Source of the DNA: Argyresthia goedartella
Taxonomy: Eukaryota; Arthropoda; Insecta; Lepidoptera; Argyresthiidae
Length of the DNA stretch: 64,000 bases
Reading direction: 5' to 3'
Assembly: GCA_949825045.1 (NCBI GenBank)
Contig: OX463829.1
Coordinates: forward strand, 19,686,715-19,750,714
This document shows positions 53,655 to 64,000 of the stretch, piece by piece; the stretch's first letter is position 1; each line of letters opens with the position of its first letter. The notes beneath the pieces are model-generated. The model was not told the DNA's origin and searched no databases. It was given only the letters and a program-made list of their open reading frames with translations. A program made the position numbers and the translations under genes.

Positions 53655-54200
53655 TAACGTAGTGCAACGTAACGGAAACGGAAAACGTAGGTAGTCAGAG
53701 TTGTGAAATAGATGTTAACATCTTTTGTATAAAATATCGACAGGTAACACTATCTATATTGTAGTTGTAGTCATAGAGAAGATATGGATCGATTTCGAAG
53801 AATCAATTTATATAGGTATGGCAGAAAATATATTATAGCGCTTGATCGCCATCGTCGTAGATTTCTTTGTACAAAGTTTTTTTAAATAAAATAACCTACC
53901 ATCAGAAGCATATAACATATTGTTAGGCTTGGTTATCTTTTACCAAGCTTTGCAACGTAAAGGAAATGGATAACGCAGCTAGTTAAAGTTATGAAAAAGA
54001 CGTAAATGTCTATGTTTAATATGTCGATAGATAACAATAAATAGTAGTTGTGGTCATAGACAAGATACGGTAAGATTTGGATATATCAGTTTATATTACA
54101 GCAAAAATAATTAGCACTTGATCGTCTATATCACCATTTCGTTCTATAAAGTTTTCTTTGAGAAAAAATAAGCTAACATCAGAAACAGAGTTACATATCA
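53655..54200. repeat. Diverged direct duplication, period about 290 bp
   Basis: GCAACGTAACGGAAACGGAA (53661), GTAGTTGTAGTCATAGAGAA and CGCTTGATCGCCAT recur as GCAACGTAAAGGAAATGGAT (53952), GTAGTTGTGGTCATAGACAA and CACTTGATCGTCTAT. It lies just upstream of the first coding exon of the host gene. Confidence 0.62.
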
Positions 54201-54285
54201 TGAAATCATGTAATCCAAGTTACATCATCATGTACCACAGTCATTCAAATATAAACTGTACATATTTATCGATAACAGTGACTTC

Positions 54286-54679
54286 ACTTTTATGAGAGAA
54301 AAAGAAATGGCTTTTGATAGCATTAATGCCCCGCACGCTTTTAGAATCCCACACATGATGCAGTCTTGAATGTGTGTGTTCATAGTATGCCATAAAAACG
54401 GCGAAGTGCGTATCGGGTTCCGTGACCTTGTCAAACTCGTAATATTTTTGAACGATCTTTCCAACGATACTCAACAGCATGGACTTTTATGAGAGAAAAA
54501 GAAATGGCTTTTGATAGCATTAATGCCCCGCACGCTTTTAGAATCCCACACATGATGCAGTCTTGAATGTGTGTGTTCATAGTATGCCATAAAAACGGCG
54601 AAGTGCGTATCGGGTTCCGTGACCTTGTCAAACTCGTAATATTTTTGAACGATCTTTCCAACGATACTCAACAGCATGG
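54286..54679. repeat. Identical 197-bp tandem duplication
   Basis: The segment from ACTTTTATGAGAGAAAAAGA to CAACGATACTCAACAGCATG occurs twice with a 197-bp offset and no difference that I can see. Similar ORFs in each copy are by-products. Confidence 0.85.
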
Positions 54680-54990
54680 ACCAAAAAAAAGACATTCATC
54701 CACACTTTACACGTACCTAAAGGGAAGGAACCCTATAAATATAAAAAATCAATGTAACAAATATTTTATCACTTGCTACATGTCAAATTACAGCGCCCTA
54801 GTACTAAGATTATCTGAGCTAAGACCTATCTATGTTGATGATGATGTGGTCCGACCGATTTCGGTCACGGCGACCGTTTCAACTTGTCTGTTTAAAGACT
54901 TCGCCAGTGGGCTCACATGTGACTTAATGGAATATAGAAACAGTAAGGGTTCATCGTTGACTACGGAACCCTTTAGATAGAGGGACCAAA

Positions 54991-55286
54991 TCTAACCTAT
55001 CTACCTGAGGTCACCTGGTGCCTACCCCAATTAGAAGTTATCTAACCTATCTACCTGAGGTCACCTGGTGCCTACCCCAATAAGAAGTTATCTAACCTAT
55101 CTACCTGAGGTCACCTGGTGCCTACCCCAATAAGAAGTTATCTAACCTATCTACCTGAGGTCACCTGGTGCCTACCTAAGAAGTTATCTAACCTATCTAC
55201 CTGAGGTCACCTGGTGCCTACCCCAATAAGAAGTTATCTAACCTATCTACCTGAGGTCACCTGGTGCCTACCACTTTAAGAAGTTT
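54991..55286. repeat. 50-bp minisatellite, six units
   Basis: Units TCTAACCTATCTACCTGAGG + TCACCTGGTGCCTACCCCAA + TAAGAAGTTA. The fourth unit is 46 bp through loss of CCAA, and the last has a variant end. Confidence 0.9.
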
Positions 55287-56689
55287 TCGACAAAGATAAA
55301 TGCGGCATGTGCCAACTCTAAAACTGGTAATTGCTTTTAAAGGTGCATTTTACGATTAAAACACTTAATGGCAGTCAGGTAGTTAAGAAAAGATAGTCAG
55401 GAAATGATAAAAGGTCAACTTAGATGTCAAAAATACTGACTCAATGATATTCTTTGGTTGGCCAGTAGCCCTGCGCCCCTCCATCAAATGGCTCGATCTT
55501 AGTCGGATAAATTGAGTAAAGGCTCGTGCACCTCGGTGAGCTGAGCGAGACATTAGGGCTCGTTTGGCTCCCCTAAATCTCACGTGAAATTTTTCACAAG
55601 TTAAATTTGTACATAAAAGTCAATTTGCTTTAATTTTTTATTTAAGACTTTATTTAAGTACATTGATTACATCGTAGTGTAGAATCTCAGCGATAACATT
55701 TAATAGCAAATATAAATGGGAACTTCTATAGTTGCCTTAAGACTTATTTTAGTTTTTTGAGGGGAAAATATTACGCGACATTTGCCGAGATCCAACCACG
55801 TGACATTTGGACAACATTTCATTTTAGTTTAGGTAAAAAGATTTAATGTCCATTGAGATATATTTGAATGCTTAAATACGAAACACATTTAAATATATTT
55901 TCTATTCATTCGTTTTAAAGATACTTTGAAAACAGAAGAATAGCACTATACAAGTTCTACGCCTGCAAAAGAGATAGCATGTAAGGTGGGCTCATGGCAG
56001 GCGTCAACTGAGACGTTCAAACCGAACGAAGCCTTTGTTTTTTTTAACTTTCTGGGACAGGCAAAGACAAAGCCTTGACAATGACATTTTTTTATGTTCT
56101 GGCAAAGGTAAATGGTGCATTATGCCAACATCAACTTTTTCCAAAAACTCAAGATTTAAAAAAATACTTAAATAAGGAAAATCAAAATTTTGGAAAATTG
56201 TAAAACGAAAATCCCTAAAGCTCTCGACCAACTTTCGAATTAGCTATTAAAATTATGGCGTTAATAATTTGAAATGTTGTCAATTAGGGACAATAGGGAT
56301 TAGTTACTTATCCACGTTGTCCACAGAGGTCGTTTAATTTGCACGCCAATTACTGCAGACGAATACCCTGACAAATGGGGTGAACATGAAGAGGCTTTGT
56401 ACGTTTTGACAGGCGCTGGTGCTGATTTGTGTTGAACATGTTCACTCGATGTTCAGGCGTCTAACGGTCGATGCGGCCGGTGACCGGTTGCTGGTGCTTC
56501 CGAAGGCATGCGCCGCCAGCATTCGCAGGTATCATGAATACAATTAAGTTATAACACACATAATTCAGCATCACGCATTTTCCTATATGAGGTGGCAGAG
56601 ACACAGTTGTGCCGTCGTTCAGCTAATTACTCAATACTCCGTTTTGCGTGACCGGGGGCTAGCCAATCACCGCTGCCATGGAGATACAA
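55287..56689. other. No gene seen
   Basis: Short ORFs only. Nothing recognisable. Confidence 0.45.
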
Positions 56690-56750
56690 ACGTCGTGTAT
56701 AATTGTATTGTTGTAATGTTCTGTGCAATAAAGAATTGTGAATTGTGAAC
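56690..56750 (+). mobile_element. Non-LTR 3' tail
   Basis: TTGTATTGTTGTAATGTTCT then GTGCAATAAAGAATTGTGAA with a TTGTGAA repeat. It resembles the 3' end of the CR1/Jockey-group family at 17373 but differs upstream. Confidence 0.4.
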
Positions 56751-57119
56751 GTCTGATCCGAAATGTCATATTATAGGTGTATGCTTGCAGTGAGGTAGAA
56801 CCCTAATGAAAGCTATTGATACCTTTGAATGTGGTGTAAAAATCGCACAATTCACCCCCGAGCTCGCAAACGTAAAGTGTCTCCGCGTTAATGGTGTTTT
56901 CACTTTTTTAGAGAAATTGTAATAGATACTAGAAAAAAGATAGTACATAAAACATACAAGATACAATTTCCTGCAATTCTTTGTTTCAATCTATTTTGTG
57001 AAATCAATAGTTTTCGAGTACGAGCGCCGCAAAGTCTACTTCAACGAGTGTTTCGGCCACAAATACATGTCCACGCCACCACGCGTGAGGAGTTCTTGGC
57101 GCATTCTTCAAGCCGCCAT

Positions 57120-57310
57120 AGCCGAAAAGTGCCAATTCCTATTGGCCCCTAATACTAAACCTCCCCTATCGGTCCGTCTTTTCGTTAGTCCGTCCGTTCT
57201 GCCATCTGTTGAACCGTAGACACTTGAAATTTTCCCAGAGTGTCTATTATTATTGCTAATTTAGTAATAAATTATCAAACACACGGAAAAAAAGGTGTCC
57301 CACACAGAGA
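57120..57310 (+). repeat. Interspersed repeat family 1, divergent fragment
   Basis: CGGTCCGTCTTTTCGTTAGT, CTGTTGAACCGTAGACACTT, GAAATTTTCCCAGAG and GGTGTCCCACACAGAG follow the family order with greater divergence. Confidence 0.4.
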
Positions 57311-58697
57311 TGAGTTTATATAAATTTACGATTTTCGTATATTTTTCTTTACTTTTTGCCAAATTACATGATTGTAGGTTGCCGCCTTATTGCGACATAT
57401 CATTTGATTGCGTTGATAAACATACTACAAATACCGCTTTTCTCTTCAGATGTTCCATAAATAAAATAACCATCAACTCAGTTCAAAGGCTTCAAAGACT
57501 GTGAAATTATTTGTTAACGAAAACAAGCCCAAATTCACCTCAACAATTCAACATGTTGGAAGCTCGGTAAAGGATAATGCGGATAATGATCTTGTGAGGG
57601 ATCAAGTAATGGGGTGGAATTTTAAATAAGAATCGTTTATTTATGTGGCATGTTACCCACAGTTGAAATCTAAGGTAAAGGAAAACGGGAATGCGAATAT
57701 CCGCTGAGTATCAAAGAATTAGCGTGACTGAAATGATCGAAGGTTTTATGTTCTGCACTTTGTTTGTAGCCTGTAGTGATTTCCACTGCTATTAGCTGAC
57801 CTAATTTAAAGTTGATGGCTCATCTTATTCATATTGTTTTGTGATTTCAATCCACCATATGCATGGTTGGCAACGAGAAAAACATTCAGCGGAATGTTAG
57901 CGAGCTGACTCTATGACATTTTCTAATTCTGTCTGTTACGAGAGCGTATGTTGAACGTGTGTTTTAATTAAAGTAGAAAATGATGAAACTATTATCTTAT
58001 GTGATATTATATATTGTGTTAGAGGCTGTTGCGGTCTAATCCAGTAAATTCATCACAGACATGAGGAATGAAAGCCCCTTTGAAACCCCTTTCCGAGGAA
58101 ACATTGTTAAATCTTTTAATAATGACGAGAACCTACCTTCGTCTCAAAGGTTTATTTCGATATAATAAAAATCCAATAAGCCTTCAACGAACTGTCAGTA
58201 ATTATTAACATAACATGGTTTTTAATACAGTTGCTCTAAAAGTGGCGTATTGCAGGGACGTATAGCGTTCGGGATGTGGGCTATTACATACTCGTGCTTT
58301 TTTTTACCTTTCCCGAACTCGTGCGTTCTCTTTCCCAACTGTCAAAATAATGTCTATTAAAAAGAAAAACCAACCATGAAGTTTTTACTAAAAAAAAACA
58401 TAGAAGTTTTTATGATTCATGCAAATACGTATATTTCTAAAAAGAAGCTACTAATTTGTTTCAATATCAGATTTAATGATTTGATTGAATGAGTTAGGTT
58501 AGGTTTCATTTCATTTCATCTCATTAAATTTCATTTTCATTTCATCAATAAAAAAAAACTACTGAAGACTTGGCTGTATAGGCATAGTTCCCTTTGCCTA
58601 CCAGAATGGGTGAAGAAAAAAAAACTCTGCTTATTTTCTACGGTTGGCGCCATTTTTCAGAAATTTTCTTTGCGAGTTTAGTTGTTTGTTGCACAAA
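57311..58697. other. No gene seen; 5' flank of Crypton-like copy A
   Basis: CATTTCATTTCATCTCATTA tract at 58508-58545. No terminal repeat of the recombinase element could be defined. Confidence 0.4.
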
Positions 58698-59994
58698 ATG
58701 AGTAGTTTCGACCCTAGTTTTTTTGAATTGACACCACCGGAACTCAGTATAATTGCACAAAATGCTTCGGAGAACATTTTACCGGAAAAGTCAAAAGTCG
58801 CTACATATCTACATACGACGAATTTATTGCGTGGAGAGAAGAGAAAAAAGCAAATAGTTTTTCATAGCAAAATGTTATGTTGGCATACTTCTCCGAACTC
58901 TCAGCAAAATTAAAACCTTCTACATTATGGTCGAGGTTTTCGATGATAAAAAGTATGCTGAAAATAAGGAACAACGTGGATATAAGTGAATACCCAAAAT
59001 TAAATGCTTTCTTAAAACGACAATCAGACGGTTTTACATGTAAAAAGTCGAAAATATTAACATCGAATGAAGTGGAAAGGTTTTTGAACAAAGTTCCCGA
59101 TGATCGTTATTTAGCCATAAAGGTAATTTATTAATAAGTACTTATATTTTTCTTTAGTAATCAGTTTACGAAATCTCAAAATACAGTCAATACATTATTT
59201 AAAAAAATATTAATCAAATCCCTTTTTTTGCAAATTGCTCTGATTTTTGGCGTTGTTGGAGCTTGCCGCAGAGAGGAGTTAGCCAATATTACTTTAAAAG
59301 ATATTGAAGCCCATGGAGAAATGATACTAATCAAGATTCCGAACACAAAAAATAAGATACCGAGAAGCTTTGTTGTTGAAGGAGATTTTCTTAGAATAGT
59401 GCAAAAATATATGAATCAGCGGTCCCAAAAAGGAAAAACCGACCGTTTTTTTCAAAATTACCAAAAAGGGAAGTGTACAGCTCAAGCAATCGAGATAAAT
59501 AAATTTGGTAATATGCCAAAAGAAATAGCTACGTTTCTTGGTCTGCCGGGGATGTTGAGTATTATACTGGGCACAGCTTCAGGAGGACCTCTGCTACATT
59601 ATTGGCAAATTCAGGAGCCAATTTGACGTCCTTAAAGCGACTAGGAGGTTGGAAATCGGACAAAGTTGCAGAAAGCTATATAGGTGATTCATTAAACAAC
59701 AAACTAGAAACTGGGAAAAAAATCACACAATCCATTAATTTAACGTCCAATCCGTCTCCTTCACATGTTGCAGAGAACGTTCGTCCATCTACATTCGTTG
59801 ATAATGATAATTCATCAGATCCAACTCCATCAACTAGCAAACGCCATTGTATGACAAATAGACATGAACAATCATACGAAATTAATAATAGTTTGTTTCA
59901 AACAGTAAATATGCAACCTAAAACTTCCCCAGTTAGTATAAAAAACTGTACCAATTTCAATGTATATGTGAATTATAACTTTTATAAGAAATAA
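58698..59994 (+). pseudogene. Crypton-like tyrosine recombinase, copy A (inactivated)
   Basis: Two exons encode a tyrosine recombinase. Exon 1 (ATG 58698 to the donor AAG|GTAATT at 59122) holds the N-terminal core-binding part, with PSFFELTPPE, LPEKSKV, WREEKKANSF, AYFSELSAKLKPSTLW and LNKVPDDRYLAIK. Exon 2 (from 59234) holds the catalytic domain: box I Arg in GACRREELANI, the beta-hairpin Lys in NTKNKIPR, HSFRR (H-x-x-R), GGWKSD and the nucleophile region ESYIGDS. A Ser/Thr-rich tail ends with NCTNFNVYVNYNFYKK and the stop at 59992-59994. Known family members cut and rejoin DNA through a covalent 3'-phosphotyrosine. Visible lesions are a frameshift near 58800, a TAG at 58865, AG changed to AA at the intron acceptor (59232-59233) and a frameshift near 59550. 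All catalytic residues are legible. Crypton is the best family fit (eukaryotic, no reverse transcriptase nearby). A domesticated recombinase is an alternative. Confidence 0.75.
59123..59233 (+). other. Intron of Crypton-like copy A with damaged acceptor
   Basis: The intron is 111 bp. The donor is AAG|GTAATTTATT. The 3' end is a pyrimidine tract followed by TTTTTTTGCAA where an AG is expected. The same intron, at the homologous codon (K before the IALIFG/VALIFG strand), is seen in copy B at 40380-40300 with an intact CAG. Confidence 0.65.
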
Positions 59995-60084
59995 ATGTTA
60001 AGTTAGTTGAGTTTATTGTGTTTTTATTATTTTATTAAATTGCTTCATTTTTTCGCAGCTGTATTAAAAATAGTCGTTCAGTAC

Positions 60085-60205
60085 ACGTGCGGAACCGTCA
60101 TTGCAACTTGTTCTGACTGTCAACCCTCGCCTTCGGCTGTTCCTCGGCTCGGGTAGACATTTGTCGGAACTCTTTGCAATGACAACCCTTCCGCACTTGT
60201 AATGA
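60085..60205. repeat. Imperfect hairpin downstream of Crypton-like copy A
   Basis: GTGCGGAACCGTCATTGCAA and CTTGTTC are mirrored by GAACTCTTTGCAATGACAAC and CCTTCCGCAC. The loop contains CTCGCCTTCGGCTGTTCCTC with GGCTCGGG. It starts about 90 bp after the recombinase stop. Confidence 0.55.
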
Positions 60206-60314
60206 AATATACTATTCTGTTGCTTCGTAAATAATGAATACATAGAAAAGTAGAAAACGCATTTAGTGATTTGATTTTCGAAAATTAATTGTGATTAGGT
60301 TTGATTTTAGGCTA

Positions 60315-60540
60315 CCAAACTAAGCCCCCGCTGTCCATCTGTCTGTCTGTCCGTCAGCGGGTTGTATTTCATGAACCGCTTACGGTTCAACTTATTGAAA
60401 TGTCCGTGAAATACATTCAGCTCTACACTTAATTTTAAAAATAACAGGGGTCTCCATACAAAGAATGTGCTTTTTATCGTTTGTATTGTACGATGGTACG
60501 GGACACTTGTTGGCGACTCGCACTTGGCCGATTTTTTGTT
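60315..60540 (+). repeat. Interspersed repeat family 1, copy
   Basis: CCCCGCTGTCCATCTGTCTG, GTTGTATTTCATGAACCGCT, GGTCTCCATACAAAG and the end GACTCGCACTTGGCCGATTT. The order matches the 22.1-kb copy. Confidence 0.58.
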
Positions 60541-62554
60541 TTTGCCGTAATGTTATCTAGGCAGTGGGATAAATAGATTAGTATCTACGTAAGTTCAAAA
60601 TCTAAATCTTTACATAATCTCGTAAATGTTGCTAATACAGCGGTTTCGTCAAAAGCAAGCATAAATCCTTCTAAAAGTGAGAAGATAAAGATGAGGAGAG
60701 TGAGTCACCCTGAGGCATTAAGCCGCCCTGATCTGCCACATCACATCACCGGTTGTGATCCATAAACGGAATGCGAGGAAGTTATTTAAGATGGGTTTCG
60801 CAATTGGGCGGATCAATTCTGTTTTGACTTCGGTGAGCCGATGCCCGAAGTTTCGTCTGGCGATAGTTGGTATTCAAGGCGAGGTGGGTGAGGGGGTTGG
60901 GGGACGCGTGCGGGGCAGTGTCTGGGGGGCGGGGGGGTATCGATCGCGCCGCTAGGGGCATCTGTAGAGGCGCGAGACACCGCGGATTCACTTTTACGCC
61001 ACTTGCACGCCAATTACCAACAATTTTGATAGCATTTACGGAGCAGGCGACACTTGTCGCCAGCCTCTAATGCGCTGAATCGGTGATCGATTTTCATATT
61101 TTAACAGATTGCTCGGCGACGTAATCGAGTTTTCGATCCCTCGCGCCGCCTTTGTAGTCTTTGTTGAGCACGAGTTTGGTGTGAATGCTTGCGTAACTGC
61201 GATGAGAAAGTGATGATTGAATGAAACGGTCGCGATGAGTTTTATGTAATTAGTTACAAGTCTATTCGCATACTGTTGCACAGTGTTGGATTCATATCGT
61301 TGTTGTATAGGTTGATCCCTTACATTAATATTATTGCATACAATTATTTTGATAAATAAGTATCAACAGCGAGCATATGCACATATTTATACACAATACG
61401 AGCTGCGCTTGCAAAGTGTGAGCCGGCCCTCGAGCAAGTAAGTATAGGTTAAAGAATCACTCACAACATTGAATGAAGAAATCAAGCGTTCACAAATTAC
61501 AAAATAGCACGCCATGCCGGGAGACGACAGATTACTGAGTTTTATGTGGAGTTAGTTGTTGTATGGGTACGGTTCTACAGAAAAGTATAATCAACAATAT
61601 TGCGAATATTTAATGCTAACGTAGAACTAACAGTACTTTCATCGGACTCCCTTTCACGGGTTTAGAACTTCGATTTTGAAATAATCTAAAGCCAAAACTT
61701 TTAACGGTTTGCTCTCAAAATATGCTAAATACATGTTGAAAAATATATATTTAATAAAATATGCGCCTTATAATATCAATTCTGCAGCTTTGTTATCGTC
61801 AGGCGCCTGAGACACAGCCAGCCAAGTAATAAATAAGCACAGTACAGGCTAAGACACTTCCGTCTCAGACTGTACCACCAACGCTCTCGACTTTATACGG
61901 CTAACTTAACTATTCATATACCAAAACTTGAACATTATTATATGTATTAGTAAACGCTGGCTATTCATTATATCTTTGGTGGCCTTTTCACCCATCAAAG
62001 CAAACGAGGATAAAGGAGTTAGAAATATTTTTATGGAAAATTACTACTAGTCGGTTTTTTTCGGATTTAAGAGTGTGTTTAATGTGTTGTTACTGCAGTA
62101 GATGCTGTGGTGAGAAACGTAACCTTTATTCGAATGTATCACCAAGTCATAAGGTTGAAAATTATGTGGTAATATGTGTCCCCTTGCCTTTAAAAGAGTT
62201 CCACCACTAACAACACCTATGCCATCGGAAAGAAAAAAAAAAATTTTACACTGTAAAAAATATACGCGCTTATATTTTTTGGTGTCATAGTAAAAGTTGC
62301 TATTTATTTATTTCTTGTCACTTGTGGAAATTTCGCCTTTTTCTGCTGTATTTTACAACTAGCTGATTCTCCGTCTGCTCGTACTGTAGGAATAAAACAT
62401 GGGGGTTGGGGGACAGAGAAGAATATAAGAAAAGAGAAACAACAACTACAGCACAAAAAAAAATATAAAATTGGAACTACATATTTACCTTCTCTGGCGT
62501 AATTGAACATGATTACTAGTATAATAGGAGATGATATCATCAAGTCGACGGACT
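60541..62554. other. No gene seen
   Basis: A GC-rich patch (60840-60990) gives overlapping ORFs on both strands without a recognisable product. Otherwise AT-rich. Confidence 0.4.
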
Positions 62555-62645
62555 GGATGCAGTTAACACACAACCATGAGGATTGGCGCTCTATAGAGGA
62601 GGCCTGTGCCCAGCGGTGGGTCGATGTGGGCTGACTATGAAGAGG
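62555..62645 (+). mobile_element. RTE LINE 3'-end fragment
   Basis: CATGAGGATTGGCGCTC followed by GAGGAGGCCTGTGCCCAGCG and GTGGG is the characteristic terminal segment of lepidopteran RTE-type LINEs. A second, more decayed version with AGGATCATGAAGATTGCCGC and TTAACAGTGGGTCGCC follows at 62705-62880. Confidence 0.6.
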
Positions 62646-62704
62646 ATGAATAGAAGACGAGGCGAAAGAAAAATATCAACTACAGCTAAACAAATCGAAA
62701 ATTG

Positions 62705-62880
62705 AATGAAGACGAAGGTTGAAGACCTAGGAAGACCTAGACCTAGACGTCATCTCGGAGGGTGGACGCCGATCGCTTGAAAAAGGTGAAGTCGAAGGGA
62801 TCTCACTGGATTAGTTGGTACAGGATCATGAAGATTGCCGCTAAGTGACACTTATGCTTAACAGTGGGTCGCCTCCCCAA
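62705..62880 (+). mobile_element. Second decayed RTE LINE 3'-end fragment
   Basis: A segment reading RPRRHLGGWTPIA is followed by GATCATGAAGATTGCCGC and CAGTGGGTCG, the same terminal architecture as the fragment just upstream. This suggests two truncated insertions or a tandem duplication. Confidence 0.45.
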
Positions 62881-63138
62881 GTCACCCGTCTTTTCCTCCG
62901 TGCCTAATATGTTCACGAACAGAAACGGTTACAGATCTAATTTAAGTCTTCATCCTTGCAGTAAGTCTCCTCCCAAATACATTTTAAACCGTACGATCAG
63001 CTGATTTGTTGGGGAAGTAAAAAACCAAGTGGCTCTGATCAAATCGGTTTCACAGTGAAACTTGCTCAAAATTATTGACTACTACACGTTTTTGATGCAT
63101 CTATTTATACAAAAATCATCAAATGACGTAAACTTTTG

Positions 63139-63415
63139 ACGATCCGAATGGCCGAGTTGGCAGTGACCCTACCTACGAAGCCAAGGGTCCCGGGTTCGAG
63201 TCCCGGTGGGGGCAAATATTTGTTTGATGAGAACGGAGTTTTTACCCTAGTCATGGTTGTTTATCTATCTAAGTATAATTTTTATCTATATAAGTATGTG
63301 TACCGTTGTCTAGTACCCAAGATACAGGGAATCGGATTCAAACTAGGATTCCCGGAATCCTAGTTTGGGGCTAGATCAATGTGAGTAAATAGTATAGTGT
63401 CCAAGGTATTAAAAA
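63139..63415 (+). mobile_element. tRNA-derived SINE
   Basis: The tRNA-like head (63147-63213) has box A-like TGGCCGAGTTGGC and box B GGTTCGAGTCCC inside the T-arm CCCGGGTTCGAGTCCCGG. The body GGGGGCAAATATTTGTTTGA, TGAGAACGGAGTTTTTACCC, TCATGGTTGTTTATCTATCT and CTAGTTTGGGGCTAGATCAA follows, then an A/T-rich end. The body and the unpaired 5' acceptor stem exclude a functional tRNA gene. A fragment of the tail recurs at 18125-18185. Confidence 0.72.
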
Positions 63416-64000
63416 AATAACTTTTTTACATTCCGTTTTCATATTATTTGCTATCTACCTGGTAAAACTGCATGAATCTTTTCTGTAGTTTTTGCCAAAA
63501 ATCTTTAAATGAAGTTTACTTTTTTTCAGACGCTCGTTTGTTAAAGAAAAGATAGCCTTAACTTTCTTCTTAATTACTTTCTATCTATGTCAATAAATAT
63601 AATAAAACAGAAGAAGAAGCAGCAAGTGGTACAGCGAAGGTTTATCCAAAAAAAAGTCTCAACGAAGCTGAGTTTATTTAATTAAGTTCCTTACTACGAC
63701 GTCAATTTTTTTTTTCCGATATTGATTTTGTCAATAACTGGAACTAAAATGCTCCAATTTACAGTCATCTCTACATCCGCTACTGTTCCACGTATTCGCT
63801 CGCATACAACGATGCGAGGGATGTATGTAAACACTTGATATGTATGCTGTGTCACGTGCCCGTAGTAATGACGTCATATCCGGTTTGCCGCGAGCGAAGC
63901 CCGGCTCCCATAAACACTTCATTTCAAGACAACATGCGAACGTCGAGAGCTTGTTGCCGATGTTTATATCGAATATTGGCGACTACATCGATTGGCTATC
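63416..64000. other. No gene seen
   Basis: AT-rich; no feature supported. Confidence 0.45.

Noticed and set aside
54228..54695. Paired 76-79-codon ORFs
   Set aside because: They are the two copies of a 197-bp tandem duplication; no independent coding evidence.
60755..61070. Several overlapping ORFs in a GC-rich patch
   Set aside because: Open in three frames on both strands because of composition. No domain, and no splice sites.
63147..63213. Functional tRNA gene
   Set aside because: The 5' acceptor strand does not pair with GGGGGC, no proper anticodon arm forms, and a SINE body follows.
1..64000. Operon, ribosome-binding site or prophage interpretation
   Set aside because: Introns, LINEs, SINEs and mariners show a eukaryotic genome; bacterial features do not apply.

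Overview
This is an AT-rich eukaryotic window, almost certainly from an insect and most probably from a moth or butterfly (Lepidoptera). The evidence is spliceosomal introns, the absence of bacterial-style gene packing, and a dense load of interspersed elements of types typical of lepidopteran genomes: RTE-, Jockey- and CR1-like LINEs, tRNA-headed SINEs, mariner and Tc1 elements, and short TA-flanked inverted-repeat elements. The family and species assignments rest on recognition, not on a database search.

Host gene. One host gene is well supported. It lies on the minus strand: a very large coding exon (53427..50638, 910 codons, Lys/Ser-rich), a 97-bp exon (47958..47862) and an 84-bp exon (29101..29018), which join in frame (phases 0, 1, 1). 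I read it as a winged eye / TNRC18 / BAHCC1-type chromatin protein because of two copies of an RMASLNA motif and a late THHHEGFC..SGLQYRISSTSHTQT segment. The BAH domain expected further on was not found here. A weaker candidate fourth exon sits at 739..691. If this is right, about 50 kb of the window (1..50637) is largely introns of this gene, filled with mobile elements.

Layout. 0-13 kb: LINE tails, unclassified repeats, and an RTE LINE (9.86-11.06 kb) split by a 544-bp inverted-repeat element with a 6-bp target duplication. 13.8-17.4 kb: a decayed antisense RTE LINE next to a 5'-truncated CR1/Jockey-group LINE with an intact reverse transcriptase (761 aa). 22-28 kb: more LINE remnants, one with tandemly duplicated segments and two adjacent palindromes. 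30-32 kb: small TA-flanked elements. 33.58-34.85 kb: a mariner with complete ends but three disabling lesions, followed by two older mariner remnants and a Jockey-like LINE remnant. 37.87-38.64 kb: a palindrome of about 770 bp with another inverted-repeat element at its centre. 39.15-43.3 kb: a nested structure in which a 2352-bp Tc1-like transposon, with an intact intron-containing DD35E transposase, has inserted at a TA inside the start of a Crypton-like tyrosine recombinase gene. 49.7-50.2 kb: a 60-bp satellite. 53.7-55.3 kb: three separate tandem duplications. 58.7-60.0 kb: a second Crypton-like tyrosine recombinase copy with all catalytic residues legible but with frameshifts, a stop and a broken splice acceptor. 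63.1-63.4 kb: a tRNA-headed SINE.

Most unusual content. (1) The two Crypton-like tyrosine recombinase copies share an intron position. (2) The Tc1-like element carries a tRNA-like Pol III promoter module (box A, 32-nt spacer, box B) in mirror-image positions near both ends. (3) The pre-insertion site of the Tc1 element can be read precisely, because removing it and one TA restores the recombinase reading frame.
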